From a virus: a DNA stretch of 64,000 nt. This document shows positions 6,962-16,209 of this stretch, piece after piece (positions within the stretch are counted from its first letter, which is position 1; every line of letters begins with the position of its first letter). Position numbers and translations under genes: made by a program. The notes under the pieces are model-generated. The model was not told the origin of the DNA. It was given only the letters and a program-made list of their open reading frames with translations, and ran no database searches. The stretch is from IMG/VR virus record IMGVR_UViG_3300010372_000004, positions 1 to 64,000 of that record; one strand, given 5' to 3'.

Positions 6962-9900
6962 TTAGCAGTTGATTGAAACAACCCCTGCATCTATATCTAC
7001 ACTGATTTTACCATTTGCGTCTGTCACTAATTGTCCATTATTTACAGAGAAACGAGTACCAACAGCTGGCTGTTGATTATCAGCAAGAACGAAATGAGGT
7101 TTGTTTAAATCTGCAAAGATGTAACCACGTTTCATCACACGACCTTGTCCTTTTCGTACACCAACTGAGTTTAAACTCATGACTGGAATATCATCAAGGG
7201 CAACGCCATAGACTTTATCATTACCGTTTGCTTTTCTAACGTAACCACCTCTTTTGGTTACAATGCTTCCTTTTGGAATGTACTCTTGAACAGCACCAGA
7301 TTCTGTTTTCCAGTTATATACAGACTCAGATACATCTGTAATTGTTGGATAGTAATCTCGACCATAAACGTACAAATCCGCAACCGCATTGGTTAATTGT
7401 GAATTAATTATATTGAGAATACTTTGATTACTCATACCAGTGAAATCTTGGTTGAAATTAATTGTGTTTACTACACCATCCACAGTCAATTTCAATTGCT
7501 TATTCTCAGTTCGACAATCACCAAGGCGTACACTTAAACTGGTGTATTTAACTCCACCATCGTAAAGATAAGCACCATCGGTTAAATCTTTACAACCAAA
7601 AGCAATCGCTGGTAATCCAAGGGAACCATCCTGAGTAATATACCCATCAATATATTCTCGGCTATCTACATAAATTGCTGCATCAGCATTCGATTGATTA
7701 TTTTTAATCAAAGTTGCAAAGGCACTTGATGTTGTATCAAAACGAATTGTTTTTCCTTCACCAACTGTATTTGATTTAAAGCGTAAACAAAGACCAGTTG
7801 ACACCAAGTTCTCAAACAGGAATGGTTCATTACCATGTCCGTAAACATGCCATTCAGCGTGATTGAACGAATCTCGGTTTAAAGTTGTATTGCCCGTCAA
7901 CCAAATATCCACGTATGCCAACATGTAGGCAACACCACCGAAGCTACAACCAGATAACTTTAATTTATCTTGCAACAATGAACCATCCGACTGCATCAAT
8001 ATTCCATACTTGTTGGTGATACTTGAGAAATTGAAGTCCTCAAAGAACCAGCCTGAAGGAACATTAAATTGAATGTTATTATGGCAAGCAAATGGGTGTC
8101 CTACGTCAGAATGTGCACGACCACCGTAAAGGTATGTTTCTTCACCTTCCCATGTTCCGATACCGAGTGGGTTAATAGCACCTTTATCACCTTTGTAAAC
8201 AAAACCTACATTGTGATAATTGTGAGTTGCGTTAGCACCTCTTGGGTTATCTTGATGCAAAGTGTAACGCAAGTTTTGAGCAATAAATGTCAAATCTTTT
8301 ACGTGAGCATCTTTAGCATAGTGATAAATCGTTTGATACTGTAGTCGTGGGTAGGTATTACCATCTGCGGAAGGACCAATGGCTGCATCATCATAAGGTA
8401 ACTCAGCCCAGAAGATGGTGTTGTTTTCACCTTGACCTTCAATGTCTACATGATCTTTCATTTCAATCATTGCTGGATAACCAAGATACCCAATAAAGTC
8501 CACCGCTTTATCAACCTTGTAAATACCTTTCTTCGCTTTAATAACGTATCGGTTATTTTCTGTGGCATCTGTAATACTATTTAAGGCTAACTGAACCGCA
8601 TTTGGTCCCTTAAACTTAAATTTAGTATCTGTTTCATTTAAATCAGGAGATACCCAAACTTCTGTTCTATTTACAGAAGAACCTTTAATCATTAAGTTAT
8701 GAGCAAGCTTAACTTTATTTGGTACATAACTTGAAGGAAAGTTCTCTCGTTTAGCAACAACCACAGTGTTCAGGATTGTTTTCAAAATAGTGAGTTTTAT
8801 ATATTTAGCATTGCTTGGAGTGCTAAATGTAAAATCACTAGCTGGTAGAGACTGACCAGAGATATAGGTCATGTTCTCGTCAAAAAAGGCGAACTGCTGA
8901 TAAAAGTTACTTGATGTTTTATAAACTGTAGAAGGTGAAACTTCATAAGGTCCAGCAGCGTAATAATCTGGATTAAACCCTAAATCACCGTTTTCGTACA
9001 TCACGTAAGCATTATCTACAATCTTACTTGTGTCTACAATATTCACAGTTTCAGCACCAATGAAGTCGTCTAAAACTTCTGGTAAATCTAATACTTGTGA
9101 GCTATATAGGCGCAAGTTATTTGCAATCCTAATATCATTAGATAGATATTCAAATGGATAAACAGCTTTTTTAGCAACAACAAGAGTTGCAAGGTCTGCT
9201 TTTTTGACTGTGAATTTTACATATTTTGCATTTGCAGGGGTCTTGAAAGATTTCCCGATACCTGTATTTGCTTGACCAGAAATATATGCCATATTTTCGT
9301 CAAAAAAGGCGAACTGCTGATCGTAAGCAGGGGTTACAGAATATTCGGTAGAAGGTGAAACTTCATAAGGTCCAGCAGCGTAATAACCAACGACTCCACC
9401 TATTTCACCATTTAGGTAATTTACATAAGCGTCATTCATTACCAATTTTTGGTCGATAATATTTATAGGTTCTAAGGCTAAAGCATTGGCAATGAATGAG
9501 TAAAGTTCTGGAAGTTGTTTCGCTTCAACAAAAAAATCTTTAAAACGTAAACCATACGGTTCGTATTCTTTAGGGAATAAGGAACTTTCAGCGACGACAA
9601 GACTATTTTCCAAACCTTTATCTACAGTTAAACGAATATACTTAGCGTTGCTCGGTGTAACTGTTTTAAAGCTTGGAGATACGTTAGCAACACCTGAAAT
9701 ATATTTTCCATATTTATCTAAATAGACAAATTGTTGACCATAGTTGTTTGAGAACTGATATTCAGTATTTGGTTTAATCTCATATGGACCAGCTACTGAG
9801 AAATTTTCAGATTCATATAGCTGTCCATCACCATAATTAATATAGTAACCCTGTAATAATTTAGATTTATCTAAAATATTTACAACATAAGCACCCAAAG

Positions 9901-11317
9901 TGTCTTTTACAACAGTGTCTATTCCGACTACTTGTGAAGCATCTGCTTGTAATTTTTTAGAACGTAAAACAAAAGGTATATAATTTTTAGGAAATTCATC
10001 GAACTTAGTGATCATTAAAGTATCAAGTTCAGTTACTTCAACTGTAATACCTAAGTATTTTGCATTTGCAGGGGTGTTGATCTCAAAATTAGGGCGAGTT
10101 GTTGCCTGACCTGAGATGTAGTTCATGTTTGCATCAAAAAGTGCATACTGTTGGTTATGTGTTGTTGAAATACGATACTTGGTATTTGCATCAATTTCAA
10201 AAGGACCAGCTGCTGCAAAACCTGAACCTGTTTTACCTTTCCAACCACCTGTGTAATCGTAGTACATACCAAGTTCTACTCTTTCTTTATCAAAGATGTT
10301 CACACCTCTTTGGAAAGCGTAGTTGAAATAATTTCTTTGGCTGTTTCGATTTAAATTATCGTAGATGGTTGCTTGTTCAGCACCAAGACCTATTTCTTTA
10401 TAAATATTGTGAATGAGTAAAATGCAGTCGTGCATATCACCCAAACCAATGGCAGAACCAATGATAAATTTTTTGGTTTTAACATTGAAGTATAAAGCAG
10501 TATCGTTTCGGATAATGATACAGTCAGTGACACCTGAAGGAGATGTAACTTTATAATCCTCAACACTCAATTGAGAAAGCATATCCTCATAAAACTGAGT
10601 TAAAGTTATCTCAGTCACCCCAAAACGATCAGGGTAAATCATGAAACAAATATCTGAGTTTGGAGAAGCATATGGTTTGAAATACAATAAAGCTTCTTCT
10701 GGCTTTTTCTCGTAATACGGAGCTATAAATCGTGTGCTTTGTCTCGTATAGAAAGGGTCCATGACTTTTTCATTAATCATTTGACTTGCTAAAGTGACAA
10801 TATCAGAACTACTCTTGGTAAATGTACCACCAGAGTACAACCATTCACCGTTGTTGCTTGGGTCTGGGTCATTGAATACAGTTACTTTTGAATTGTTTGC
10901 AATGTTTGCCTTATCAGCATCCATAGCAGCATAAGTAACATAACCTTTATTTCCAGAAAGGCTAATTGCGTTTATTTTATTATCTAAACCTTGTTCAGCA
11001 GCCATAGCTCTGGTTTTTTCAGCACTGATATTTCTATCTAATAAACTCACTTTACCATCTACAGTTGCCACTTTATCGCTCAAGACTTTGGCTTCTGCAT
11101 CAAACTTATCTTGAGCTGCTTGAAGAACTTCATCAGCTTCATGCAAGAAAATAGCTGTGATTTGTCCTAGTTCTAAGGCTTCACAGTTTTTAAATCCATC
11201 AGGTAAAAAACCTACTGGAACTTTACATTTTTTAAAAATAGTTAAGTCAGTACCTAAGTCGTTTGGTACAACTAAGTCTCTTAACTTTCTGGCATGGATA
11301 TTCACAAATTCAGACAT
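6962..11317 (-). CDS. tail fibre / tailspike with four repeated modules and a beta-helix-like domain
   Basis: Receptor-binding protein of 1451 residues. Residues 1-120 form an attachment region with a coiled coil (about 60-118). Four tandem modules of about 139 residues follow (339-478, 479-617, 618-757, 758-873), each with AGP[FY]E[IV], QQ[FY]x[FLY][FL]D, YISG and A-K-Y landmarks, the look of carbohydrate-binding beta-sandwiches. From about 890 the pattern changes to one seen in pectate-lyase-like spikes (GPNAVQLALNSI, then GIYKVDKAVDF, then IEGQGENNTIF), so a polysaccharide depolymerase is plausible but no catalytic residues were identified. The gene lies apart from the plus-strand tail genes. 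Its ribosome binding site is hidden in a hairpin at 11321-11346. Confidence 0.85.
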   Translation of the reverse strand: MSEFVNIHARKLRDLVVPNDLGTDLTIFKKCKVPVGFLPDGFKNCEALELGQITAIFLHEADEVLQAAQDKFDAEAKVLSDKVATVDGKVSLLDRNISAEKTRAMAAEQGLDNKINAISLSGNKGYVTYAAMDADKANIANNSKVTVFNDPDPSNNGEWLYSGGTFTKSSSDIVTLASQMINEKVMDPFYTRQSTRFIAPYYEKKPEEALLYFKPYASPNSDICFMIYPDRFGVTEITLTQFYEDMLSQLSVEDYKVTSPSGVTDCIIIRNDTALYFNVKTKKFIIGSAIGLGDMHDCILLIHNIYKEIGLGAEQATIYDNLNRNSQRNYFNYAFQRGVNIFDKERVELGMYYDYTGGWKGKTGSGFAAAGPFEIDANTKYRISTTHNQQYALFDANMNYISGQATTRPNFEINTPANAKYLGITVEVTELDTLMITKFDEFPKNYIPFVLRSKKLQADASQVVGIDTVVKDTLGAYVVNILDKSKLLQGYYINYGDGQLYESENFSVAGPYEIKPNTEYQFSNNYGQQFVYLDKYGKYISGVANVSPSFKTVTPSNAKYIRLTVDKGLENSLVVAESSLFPKEYEPYGLRFKDFFVEAKQLPELYSFIANALALEPINIIDQKLVMNDAYVNYLNGEIGGVVGYYAAGPYEVSPSTEYSVTPAYDQQFAFFDENMAYISGQANTGIGKSFKTPANAKYVKFTVKKADLATLVVAKKAVYPFEYLSNDIRIANNLRLYSSQVLDLPEVLDDFIGAETVNIVDTSKIVDNAYVMYENGDLGFNPDYYAAGPYEVSPSTVYKTSSNFYQQFAFFDENMTYISGQSLPASDFTFSTPSNAKYIKLTILKTILNTVVVAKRENFPSSYVPNKVKLAHNLMIKGSSVNRTEVWVSPDLNETDTKFKFKGPNAVQLALNSITDATENNRYVIKAKKGIYKVDKAVDFIGYLGYPAMIEMKDHVDIEGQGENNTIFWAELPYDDAAIGPSADGNTYPRLQYQTIYHYAKDAHVKDLTFIAQNLRYTLHQDNPRGANATHNYHNVGFVYKGDKGAINPLGIGTWEGEETYLYGGRAHSDVGHPFACHNNIQFNVPSGWFFEDFNFSSITNKYGILMQSDGSLLQDKLKLSGCSFGGVAYMLAYVDIWLTGNTTLNRDSFNHAEWHVYGHGNEPFLFENLVSTGLCLRFKSNTVGEGKTIRFDTTSSAFATLIKNNQSNADAAIYVDSREYIDGYITQDGSLGLPAIAFGCKDLTDGAYLYDGGVKYTSLSVRLGDCRTENKQLKLTVDGVVNTINFNQDFTGMSNQSILNIINSQLTNAVADLYVYGRDYYPTITDVSESVYNWKTESGAVQEYIPKGSIVTKRGGYVRKANGNDKVYGVALDDIPVMSLNSVGVRKGQGRVMKRGYIFADLNKPHFVLADNQQPAVGTRFSVNNGQLVTDANGKISVDIDAGVVSINC

Positions 11318-11320
11318 AAA

Positions 11321-11352
11321 AATATCTCCTTAATTCAGGAGATATTCTAACA
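11321..11352 (-). promoter_or_regulatory. tail-fibre leader: extended -10 overlapping a Shine-Dalgarno-hiding hairpin
   Basis: 10-bp stem (11337-11346/11321-11330), 6-nt loop; AGGAG, the ribosome binding site 8 nt before the ATG, is in the 3' arm. TGTTAGAAT (11344-11352) precedes and overlaps the 5' arm. Flanks GCTGTTAGAATA and TATTTTTATGTC match those of the lysin leader while the stem sequence differs. Confidence 0.6.
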
Positions 11353-11393
11353 GCTTATTTTATGTTGACTGAGACTTTTTCATAGAAAAATTA

Positions 11394-11831
11394 TCAGTCA
11401 CTTTTGTCAGTTTTTAATGCTTTAGATTTTTTCGGGTCATCAGTGGCTGTTAAATCAACAACGTCACTTGAAAGAGCAGAGCCATAGTCTGTTGTTAAAG
11501 TTCCACCCACAGTGTTTGTATCTGTTTTCGCTGGGCTTGCTTTACCATTGGGGTTATTTAAACCAGCTTTGAACTGATCTACAAAAGCTTCTGCAGCTTT
11601 ATCATCTTCAGCAATATTAAAGACCACTGGCTTTTCCAATTCGTCCAACCATGCTTTAGATTTTTCAGCATAATATAAACGAGTAGGTACAACATAATTT
11701 TCATCTTTGCTAAACTTTAAAAATTCTTCAAAGATGGCTTCACCTTTGCCATTCGCTGCCTTAAAAGATTCTTTTTTATTTAAAAGAAGAATGCTTGAGT
11801 CACCCGACTTTTTGGTTAATTGTATTGCCAT
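11394..11831 (-). CDS. hypothetical protein downstream of the exonuclease
   Basis: 145 residues, with a structured N-terminal half and a disordered, Thr/Asp/Lys-rich tail from about 95. The ATG at 11831 has AAGG 8 nt upstream and is preferred over the in-frame TTG at 11846. It is next in the operon after the 5'-3' exonuclease. No family recognised. Confidence 0.75.
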   Translation of the reverse strand: MAIQLTKKSGDSSILLLNKKESFKAANGKGEAIFEEFLKFSKDENYVVPTRLYYAEKSKAWLDELEKPVVFNIAEDDKAAEAFVDQFKAGLNNPNGKASPAKTDTNTVGGTLTTDYGSALSSDVVDLTATDDPKKSKALKTDKSD

Positions 11832-11842
11832 AGTTGTTACCT

Positions 11843-12655
11843 TCAATCCATAGTCATTCGAGCACCATCTGTTTTAACTGGATGAATACTCATGTGTTTA
11901 GATAGTTCTTCGTTTGTGACCCAGATAGGGCAAACGAGTGAATACCACATTCTAACTTCATTCCAATTTTCTGTCAGCTTTTTAGCTAATTTCTCATCGA
12001 AATCAGGTATTGTTTCTGGGATACCAAAATTTAAATAATCTTGTTCTAAACAAAATTGAACCCAGTTTTTTTCTGGTTCAGCTAAGTTAGACCAAGCTTT
12101 TTCACCGAAACCTTTCAACCCTTTAATATTATCACCAGAGTCTCCCACCAGTGTTTTATATAAAGGGATTTCTTCAGGCGTTTTACAGTAATTAGGTAAC
12201 TTAGATTGTGGTTGTGTTACACCAGTGATTGCTGTCTGATCAAATAAATCGGCATCGTTTGAAGCAATTTCAATATCTACATCATTACCATAGGTTTGTT
12301 TTAGTAAACGAATCAAGGAACGAATAATATCGTCGGCTTCGACCTTGGGTATGTCAATGATGGAGACACCGCCCATTTCTGGGAGGTCTTGTTTTTTAAA
12401 CTGGTTCAACAATTCATACTTGGTTGGGTCTTGTTTATTTTTTTCACGAGATTTTGTATTCTTATATTCAGAATAAATATCTCGTCGTTTGGCACGTGAG
12501 TCAAAACCATCAAAGGTCCAATAAACAAAATCAAAACCAAAGTTAAGCTGTTGACAACGTCGAACCAAGTCTGGGTAACTTGTGGCTTTTGCATAATTGA
12601 TCAGGAATTGGTTTGCTCCATCAATTAAACGAATCTTAATTTTTCGTTGCTGCAT
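11843..12655 (-). CDS. 5'-3' exonuclease, FEN-1 / T5 D15-like
   Basis: 270 residues of the 5' nuclease superfamily, which removes RNA primers and flaps and supplies the activity missing from the phage polymerase. Metal-binding landmarks are present: the N-terminal Asp in RLIDGAN, FDGFDSRAKRRDIYSEYK with the conserved basic/Tyr/Lys pattern, EADDII at about 108, SNDADLFDQ at about 132, and the H3TH-type GDSGDNIKGLKGFG at about 171. AGGAG lies 9 nt before the ATG, inside the end of the GIY-YIG gene, which it overlaps by 20 nt. Confidence 0.93.
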   Translation of the reverse strand: MQQRKIKIRLIDGANQFLINYAKATSYPDLVRRCQQLNFGFDFVYWTFDGFDSRAKRRDIYSEYKNTKSREKNKQDPTKYELLNQFKKQDLPEMGGVSIIDIPKVEADDIIRSLIRLLKQTYGNDVDIEIASNDADLFDQTAITGVTQPQSKLPNYCKTPEEIPLYKTLVGDSGDNIKGLKGFGEKAWSNLAEPEKNWVQFCLEQDYLNFGIPETIPDFDEKLAKKLTENWNEVRMWYSLVCPIWVTNEELSKHMSIHPVKTDGARMTMD

Positions 12656-13274
12656 CTTTAGTTTCTCCTGTGTGAATCCATCTATCTAATCTAAGCTTTA
12701 TCGCCTGATAGCCTGTGTTGTACTTTATTTGCATTTCTTTATTTGTTAAACCATTGTGATAGTCCTGAATAAATTCATCTTTCGATATATTTAAACGAGT
12801 CAGTTTTGTTACATAATCAGCATACTTCTTGGTTCTTTTACCTTTATGAGCATTACTCATACTTTCTCGATATTTTGGGTCTTTCCATTTTTCTTTCATT
12901 ATGTTGCTTATTTTCTTACTTGGGTTTTTTTGAGTTCCTTTTTTATTTTGTTTATATTCTTCACACCATGTGAAACCTTCGTCTCCACCTGTGTTTTGGT
13001 TATACCCTTTAGGCATCAAACAATCATACTTAGAAATATATTCTTTCTCTAAATTATTTAAATCTTCACTAGAGAAACAACCTTCAGCTAGTACATTTAT
13101 TTGGAAAATATCCCACCCATATTTCAAAGCATCTTGGTAAAGAGGGTTTTTAGCGTTGCTTATTCGTTTAGAATCTGTTTTATGAGCTGTTATTCTTTTC
13201 CGTAATTCTTTAACTGTTTTACCAATATAAATTTTACCATTTACAGTATTTTTTATTTTATAAATACAAGCCAT
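12636..13274 (-). CDS. GIY-YIG homing endonuclease, free-standing
   Basis: 212 residues. The N-terminal GIY-YIG nuclease domain (about 1-90) starts CIYKIKN and continues KIYIGKT, followed by the conserved Arg (LRKRITAHK) and a Glu around LEKEYI. A NUMOD3-like DNA-binding motif (SNAHKGKR) lies near 145, and a helix-turn-helix-like segment (LTNKEMQIKYNTGYQAI) near the C terminus. These selfish genes spread by cutting alleles without them. It sits directly upstream of the exonuclease gene, a common type of target neighbourhood, and is not inside an intron here. Confidence 0.92.
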   Translation of the reverse strand: MACIYKIKNTVNGKIYIGKTVKELRKRITAHKTDSKRISNAKNPLYQDALKYGWDIFQINVLAEGCFSSEDLNNLEKEYISKYDCLMPKGYNQNTGGDEGFTWCEEYKQNKKGTQKNPSKKISNIMKEKWKDPKYRESMSNAHKGKRTKKYADYVTKLTRLNISKDEFIQDYHNGLTNKEMQIKYNTGYQAIKLRLDRWIHTGETKDAATKN

Positions 13275-13353
13275 AATTTAGTCCATCAATGAGGGTGATT
13301 ACTAAACATAAAATACCATCAATTACTATTAATTAATAGGTTTATATAAAAAG

Positions 13354-13383
13354 AAAAAATCCCCGATCAAAGATCAGGGATTT
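13354..13383 (-). terminator. intrinsic terminator
   Basis: 12-bp stem AAATCCCTGATC/GATCGGGGATTT on the minus strand (one G-U pair, an A-C clash on the plus strand), 3-nt loop, then a T-run. It follows the gene at 13403-14146. Confidence 0.82.
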
Positions 13384-13402
13384 GAAGATAAACTATCTGG
13401 TT

Positions 13403-14146
13403 TTAAACTTCTTTTAAGATCAACTTTTTAAAGTTACCTTTGTCGTTTTTAATTTCTTCACCAGATAATTCAATCAGGATGTTTTCACCACGTTTTCCAG
13501 CAGCTAAAGCTTTATCCCAAACACCTTTCAACAGTTTTGATGCTGTGTAAGGAGTTGAATAACCAAACATGGTTCCAGCAGGGATTGTTACTTTACCATC
13601 TAGGCTTGTAGTATCTTCAGCAAGTTCTAAGGTTAATTCAAAACCTAAGTACGTGTAAGAAGCAGGGTCTTTTTGCTTACACAAAGCTACGTTTTCAGCC
13701 CAAGGCATACCGTTGTGAGCAGCATTGAGACTTACAGTAGTCGCATTGTCATACGTTTTTGTGTAAACATAACCAGCTGGTGAATTGTAGTTACAAGCAT
13801 GGAAAGGTTGGAATGAACCGCCAGCGTGAGAGCCTTCAATTTTTAATTTGAATTTAGTTGGTCCAAACTTTTGTTCGTCTAATTCCAAACCACCGTCTCG
13901 TAATTTTACGAAAGCAGATACAGCACTCACGGCAGCAACTGAAGCATCATCCATCGACATTACAGCAGCTGGTTGATGTTTAGCAACAGCATGTGTTTGA
14001 GCAACGGCTGGGGCTAAGGTTTGGGCTTGTTGAACATTTTGAGAAGCTTGTTGTTCTTGTTGAACAACTTCAGCAGCTTGTTCAGGTTGAACTTGTGCAG
14101 CAGCTGCAGCTAAAGCGTCTTGTACTGGATTTGCAGAGTTAGTCAT
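13403..14146 (-). CDS. hypothetical replication-region protein, possible ssDNA-binding role
   Basis: 247 residues. The first 80 are a disordered Ala/Gln/Val-rich linker; a beta-rich domain follows (about 85-247). It has its own leader and terminator, and lies between the helicase and the exonuclease, a position where phages often encode a single-strand DNA-binding protein. There is no acidic C-terminal tip as in SSB, so that role is only a guess. The ribosome binding site is weak (AGAGA). Confidence 0.6.
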   Translation of the reverse strand: MTNSANPVQDALAAAAAQVQPEQAAEVVQQEQQASQNVQQAQTLAPAVAQTHAVAKHQPAAVMSMDDASVAAVSAVSAFVKLRDGGLELDEQKFGPTKFKLKIEGSHAGGSFQPFHACNYNSPAGYVYTKTYDNATTVSLNAAHNGMPWAENVALCKQKDPASYTYLGFELTLELAEDTTSLDGKVTIPAGTMFGYSTPYTASKLLKGVWDKALAAGKRGENILIELSGEEIKNDKGNFKKLILKEV

Positions 14147-14183
14147 AAGATTTCTCTTTATGTTAAATGTTAAATGTTAGAGT

Positions 14184-14258
14184 AAAAATTATCACCTAAC
14201 ACACAATTAAAGTCTTTCGGTCAAAGCCTACTTCGTTTAATCAGTTATTAGGTGATAA
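14184..14258 (-). promoter_or_regulatory. inverted-repeat leader of the gene at 13403-14146
   Basis: An 11-bp perfect inverted repeat TTATCACCTAA/TTAGGTGATAA (14189-14199/14248-14258) encloses 48 nt and is followed on the minus strand by TTTTT. It may be an attenuator, a long-loop terminator after the helicase-side transcript, or an autoregulatory site. The downstream leader has two TTAAATG repeats (14162-14177). Confidence 0.5.
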
Positions 14259-14312
14259 CAGCTATATTGTCTGAAAAAGATAATGCTGTCAAATAAAATT
14301 TAAAAATTATTT

Positions 14313-15929
14313 TCAAGCGATCATTTTTTCACCAACTTCTTTAAATGTCATAAATTCACTAAGTAACTCACTGAAATCATTAGAAATATTTTCAGATTTA
14401 ACTTTAGGGAAATAAATGACAGGGTTATCTGGGTTAGCTGCATGACTACTTTTTGAGTTGTAATGCACCGCCCACATCACATATTGATCTGCAGAATTTT
14501 CATATTCTAAACAAATAATACGCAATAACTCAGAACGAATACCACGTTTAGCACGTGCCACCGCTTGTAAAAACTCATCATCCCCATAGTTTAGACTATG
14601 GAAAATTACAGTATTTACGTGACCCCAGTTGTAGCCCACCCCTGCTGTCGCTGCAGAAGCAATGATACAATCCAGATTTCCATTTCTAAATTCTTCATCA
14701 ATTTTGTCACGACGATGACGAGGTATTTGTCCATGAATTACACCAACTTTGTATCCTTTTTTGGATAACGCTTCGGCAACTGCTTCAATCTCAGCCGTGA
14801 ACGTACCAAATACGACGAACGGTTCCCCTTCTTCGGCATACTCAAAGATACGCTCCATTTTTGGGGTAATTCCATCGAACAAGCAAACATCCTGATACTT
14901 TGTTGGGCTTCCTTTAGAGTCCCATTCAATTGGGAGATTGATTCTGTTAGGGTGTGCAAGGATTTGGCGAACTCTAAGGCTGTTGGTTCCACCTGTTTTA
15001 GCTTCCAGAACAATATCTTTGATTTCGGCAATACCAGCTTGTTCAAAGGTACGGTAAACGGATGAGACACTGGCTTCCATTGGTAAAACGTCACGCAAAA
15101 TAACTTCATCAACATCACCATACATATCTTTAGCAGTCCAACATATTGAATAGTTCAATAAAAATTTCTGCAAAACATCGTGATTAATCCACTCGGTTGG
15201 GGAATTATATTCATCCAAAATAGCGTGTTTGGCTAAGAAAAAATCATAAGAATGATAATAATTTCTTTGAATCATGTGACAGTAAACGTAAGCCGATGTT
15301 AGTTTGCCACGTGGTGTTGGGGTCGCTGTCATAAAATTAATACGACACCAATCTGGTGTACCTTGAACAAAAGCTTGGGTTCGTTTACTTCCCCAACCAC
15401 GGTAATATAAATGAGGTTCATCACAAATTACCTGAACAATATCAGCAAATTTGTGGCGCATTTCTACAATATATTTTGCATAGGCTTCTGCAGTCATCAG
15501 CCAGACTAGAACATTAGGGTCTAAAGCAATCTTCTTTTTCTGAGCTGCTGTACCTTTAATAATTTGAACTTGGTCAGGGGTTAAATCTGGATTCCAGTCT
15601 AAAATCTCTTGTTGATTTTTCTTAATCAGAGAAGATGGTTGAATCCAAATTACTCGACAGTTAAATTTTCCCCCTGTAACAATACGAGCCGATGTTGCTT
15701 GTAGAAAATTATTCATCGAGAAAGTTGAAGTCGATTTCCCCAAATTCGCTGTCTGGGTCTTCGGCAATAATTGTATAATCTGTTGGGGTTGAATCCTCAA
15801 TAGATACCCTGTCAGAGCACACTCCGTTGGTGTTTTCCCTGTCCCAGCTTGGCTCCGATCTAGGAATCTGGGGTTCGCTAAGAACTTTTGGAACGATTTT
15901 ATTTGTTTTTCTCTCAACATTAATGTCAT
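14313..15929 (-). CDS. SF2 DEAD/SNF2-like DNA helicase
   Basis: 538-residue ATP-dependent helicase or translocase. Motif I AGTGKT begins near residue 28, motif Ia IWIQPSSLI near 93, motif II is DEPH, motif III TATPTP, and the second RecA domain carries VVFGTFTAEIE, SAATAGVGYNW (motif V) and QAVARAKRG (motif VI). It probably unwinds DNA during replication or recombination. GGGAG lies 9 nt before the ATG. The first 73 codons overlap the end of the upstream gene in another frame. Between motifs I and Ia there are about 35 more residues than usual, in the part encoded by or next to the overlap. Confidence 0.92.
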   Translation of the reverse strand: MTLMLREKQIKSFQKFLANPRFLDRSQAGTGKTPTECALTGYLLRIQPQQIIQLLPKTQTANLGKSTSTFSMNNFLQATSARIVTGGKFNCRVIWIQPSSLIKKNQQEILDWNPDLTPDQVQIIKGTAAQKKKIALDPNVLVWLMTAEAYAKYIVEMRHKFADIVQVICDEPHLYYRGWGSKRTQAFVQGTPDWCRINFMTATPTPRGKLTSAYVYCHMIQRNYYHSYDFFLAKHAILDEYNSPTEWINHDVLQKFLLNYSICWTAKDMYGDVDEVILRDVLPMEASVSSVYRTFEQAGIAEIKDIVLEAKTGGTNSLRVRQILAHPNRINLPIEWDSKGSPTKYQDVCLFDGITPKMERIFEYAEEGEPFVVFGTFTAEIEAVAEALSKKGYKVGVIHGQIPRHRRDKIDEEFRNGNLDCIIASAATAGVGYNWGHVNTVIFHSLNYGDDEFLQAVARAKRGIRSELLRIICLEYENSADQYVMWAVHYNSKSSHAANPDNPVIYFPKVKSENISNDFSELLSEFMTFKEVGEKMIA

Positions 15930-16209
15930 CTTTGCTTACTCCCATGAGTGTTGTTTGTAAATTTAGAAAACGATTAGTAAATTCCTGATCGTTCAGTGTT
16001 CGAATCAATTCGAAAATATTTGCTGTAGAAGGTGTGTCATAACCAGCGAAGATTTGAGCCAGTTGGTTTTCATTTTTTAAACCAAGGCTGCTACATAAAA
16101 TACCGATTAGTTCATCCCGATTGGAACGAACTAAAAGGTGATTTTCTAAGAGTTGACCAAATTCTATAGCAAATAATGTATCAAGATTTCGTTGATTTTG
16201 TTTTATCAT
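15709..16209 (-). CDS. hypothetical protein overlapping the helicase gene
   Basis: 166 residues, helical N-terminal half and a disordered second half ending in a very acidic tail (DSEFGEIDFNFLDE). The last 221 nt overlap the helicase start in a different frame, an unusually long overlap. The ribosome binding site is weak, and the start overlaps the preceding membrane-protein gene by 29 nt. The acidic Phe-containing tip recalls C-terminal peptides that recruit partner proteins, but this is speculation. Confidence 0.6.
   Translation of the reverse strand: MIKQNQRNLDTLFAIEFGQLLENHLLVRSNRDELIGILCSSLGLKNENQLAQIFAGYDTPSTANIFELIRTLNDQEFTNRFLNLQTTLMGVSKDDINVERKTNKIVPKVLSEPQIPRSEPSWDRENTNGVCSDRVSIEDSTPTDYTIIAEDPDSEFGEIDFNFLDE

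Noticed and set aside
15700-15850. Intein in the helicase between motifs I and Ia
   Set aside because: The insertion is only about 35 residues and lacks splicing-junction residues; the gene overlap explains it better.
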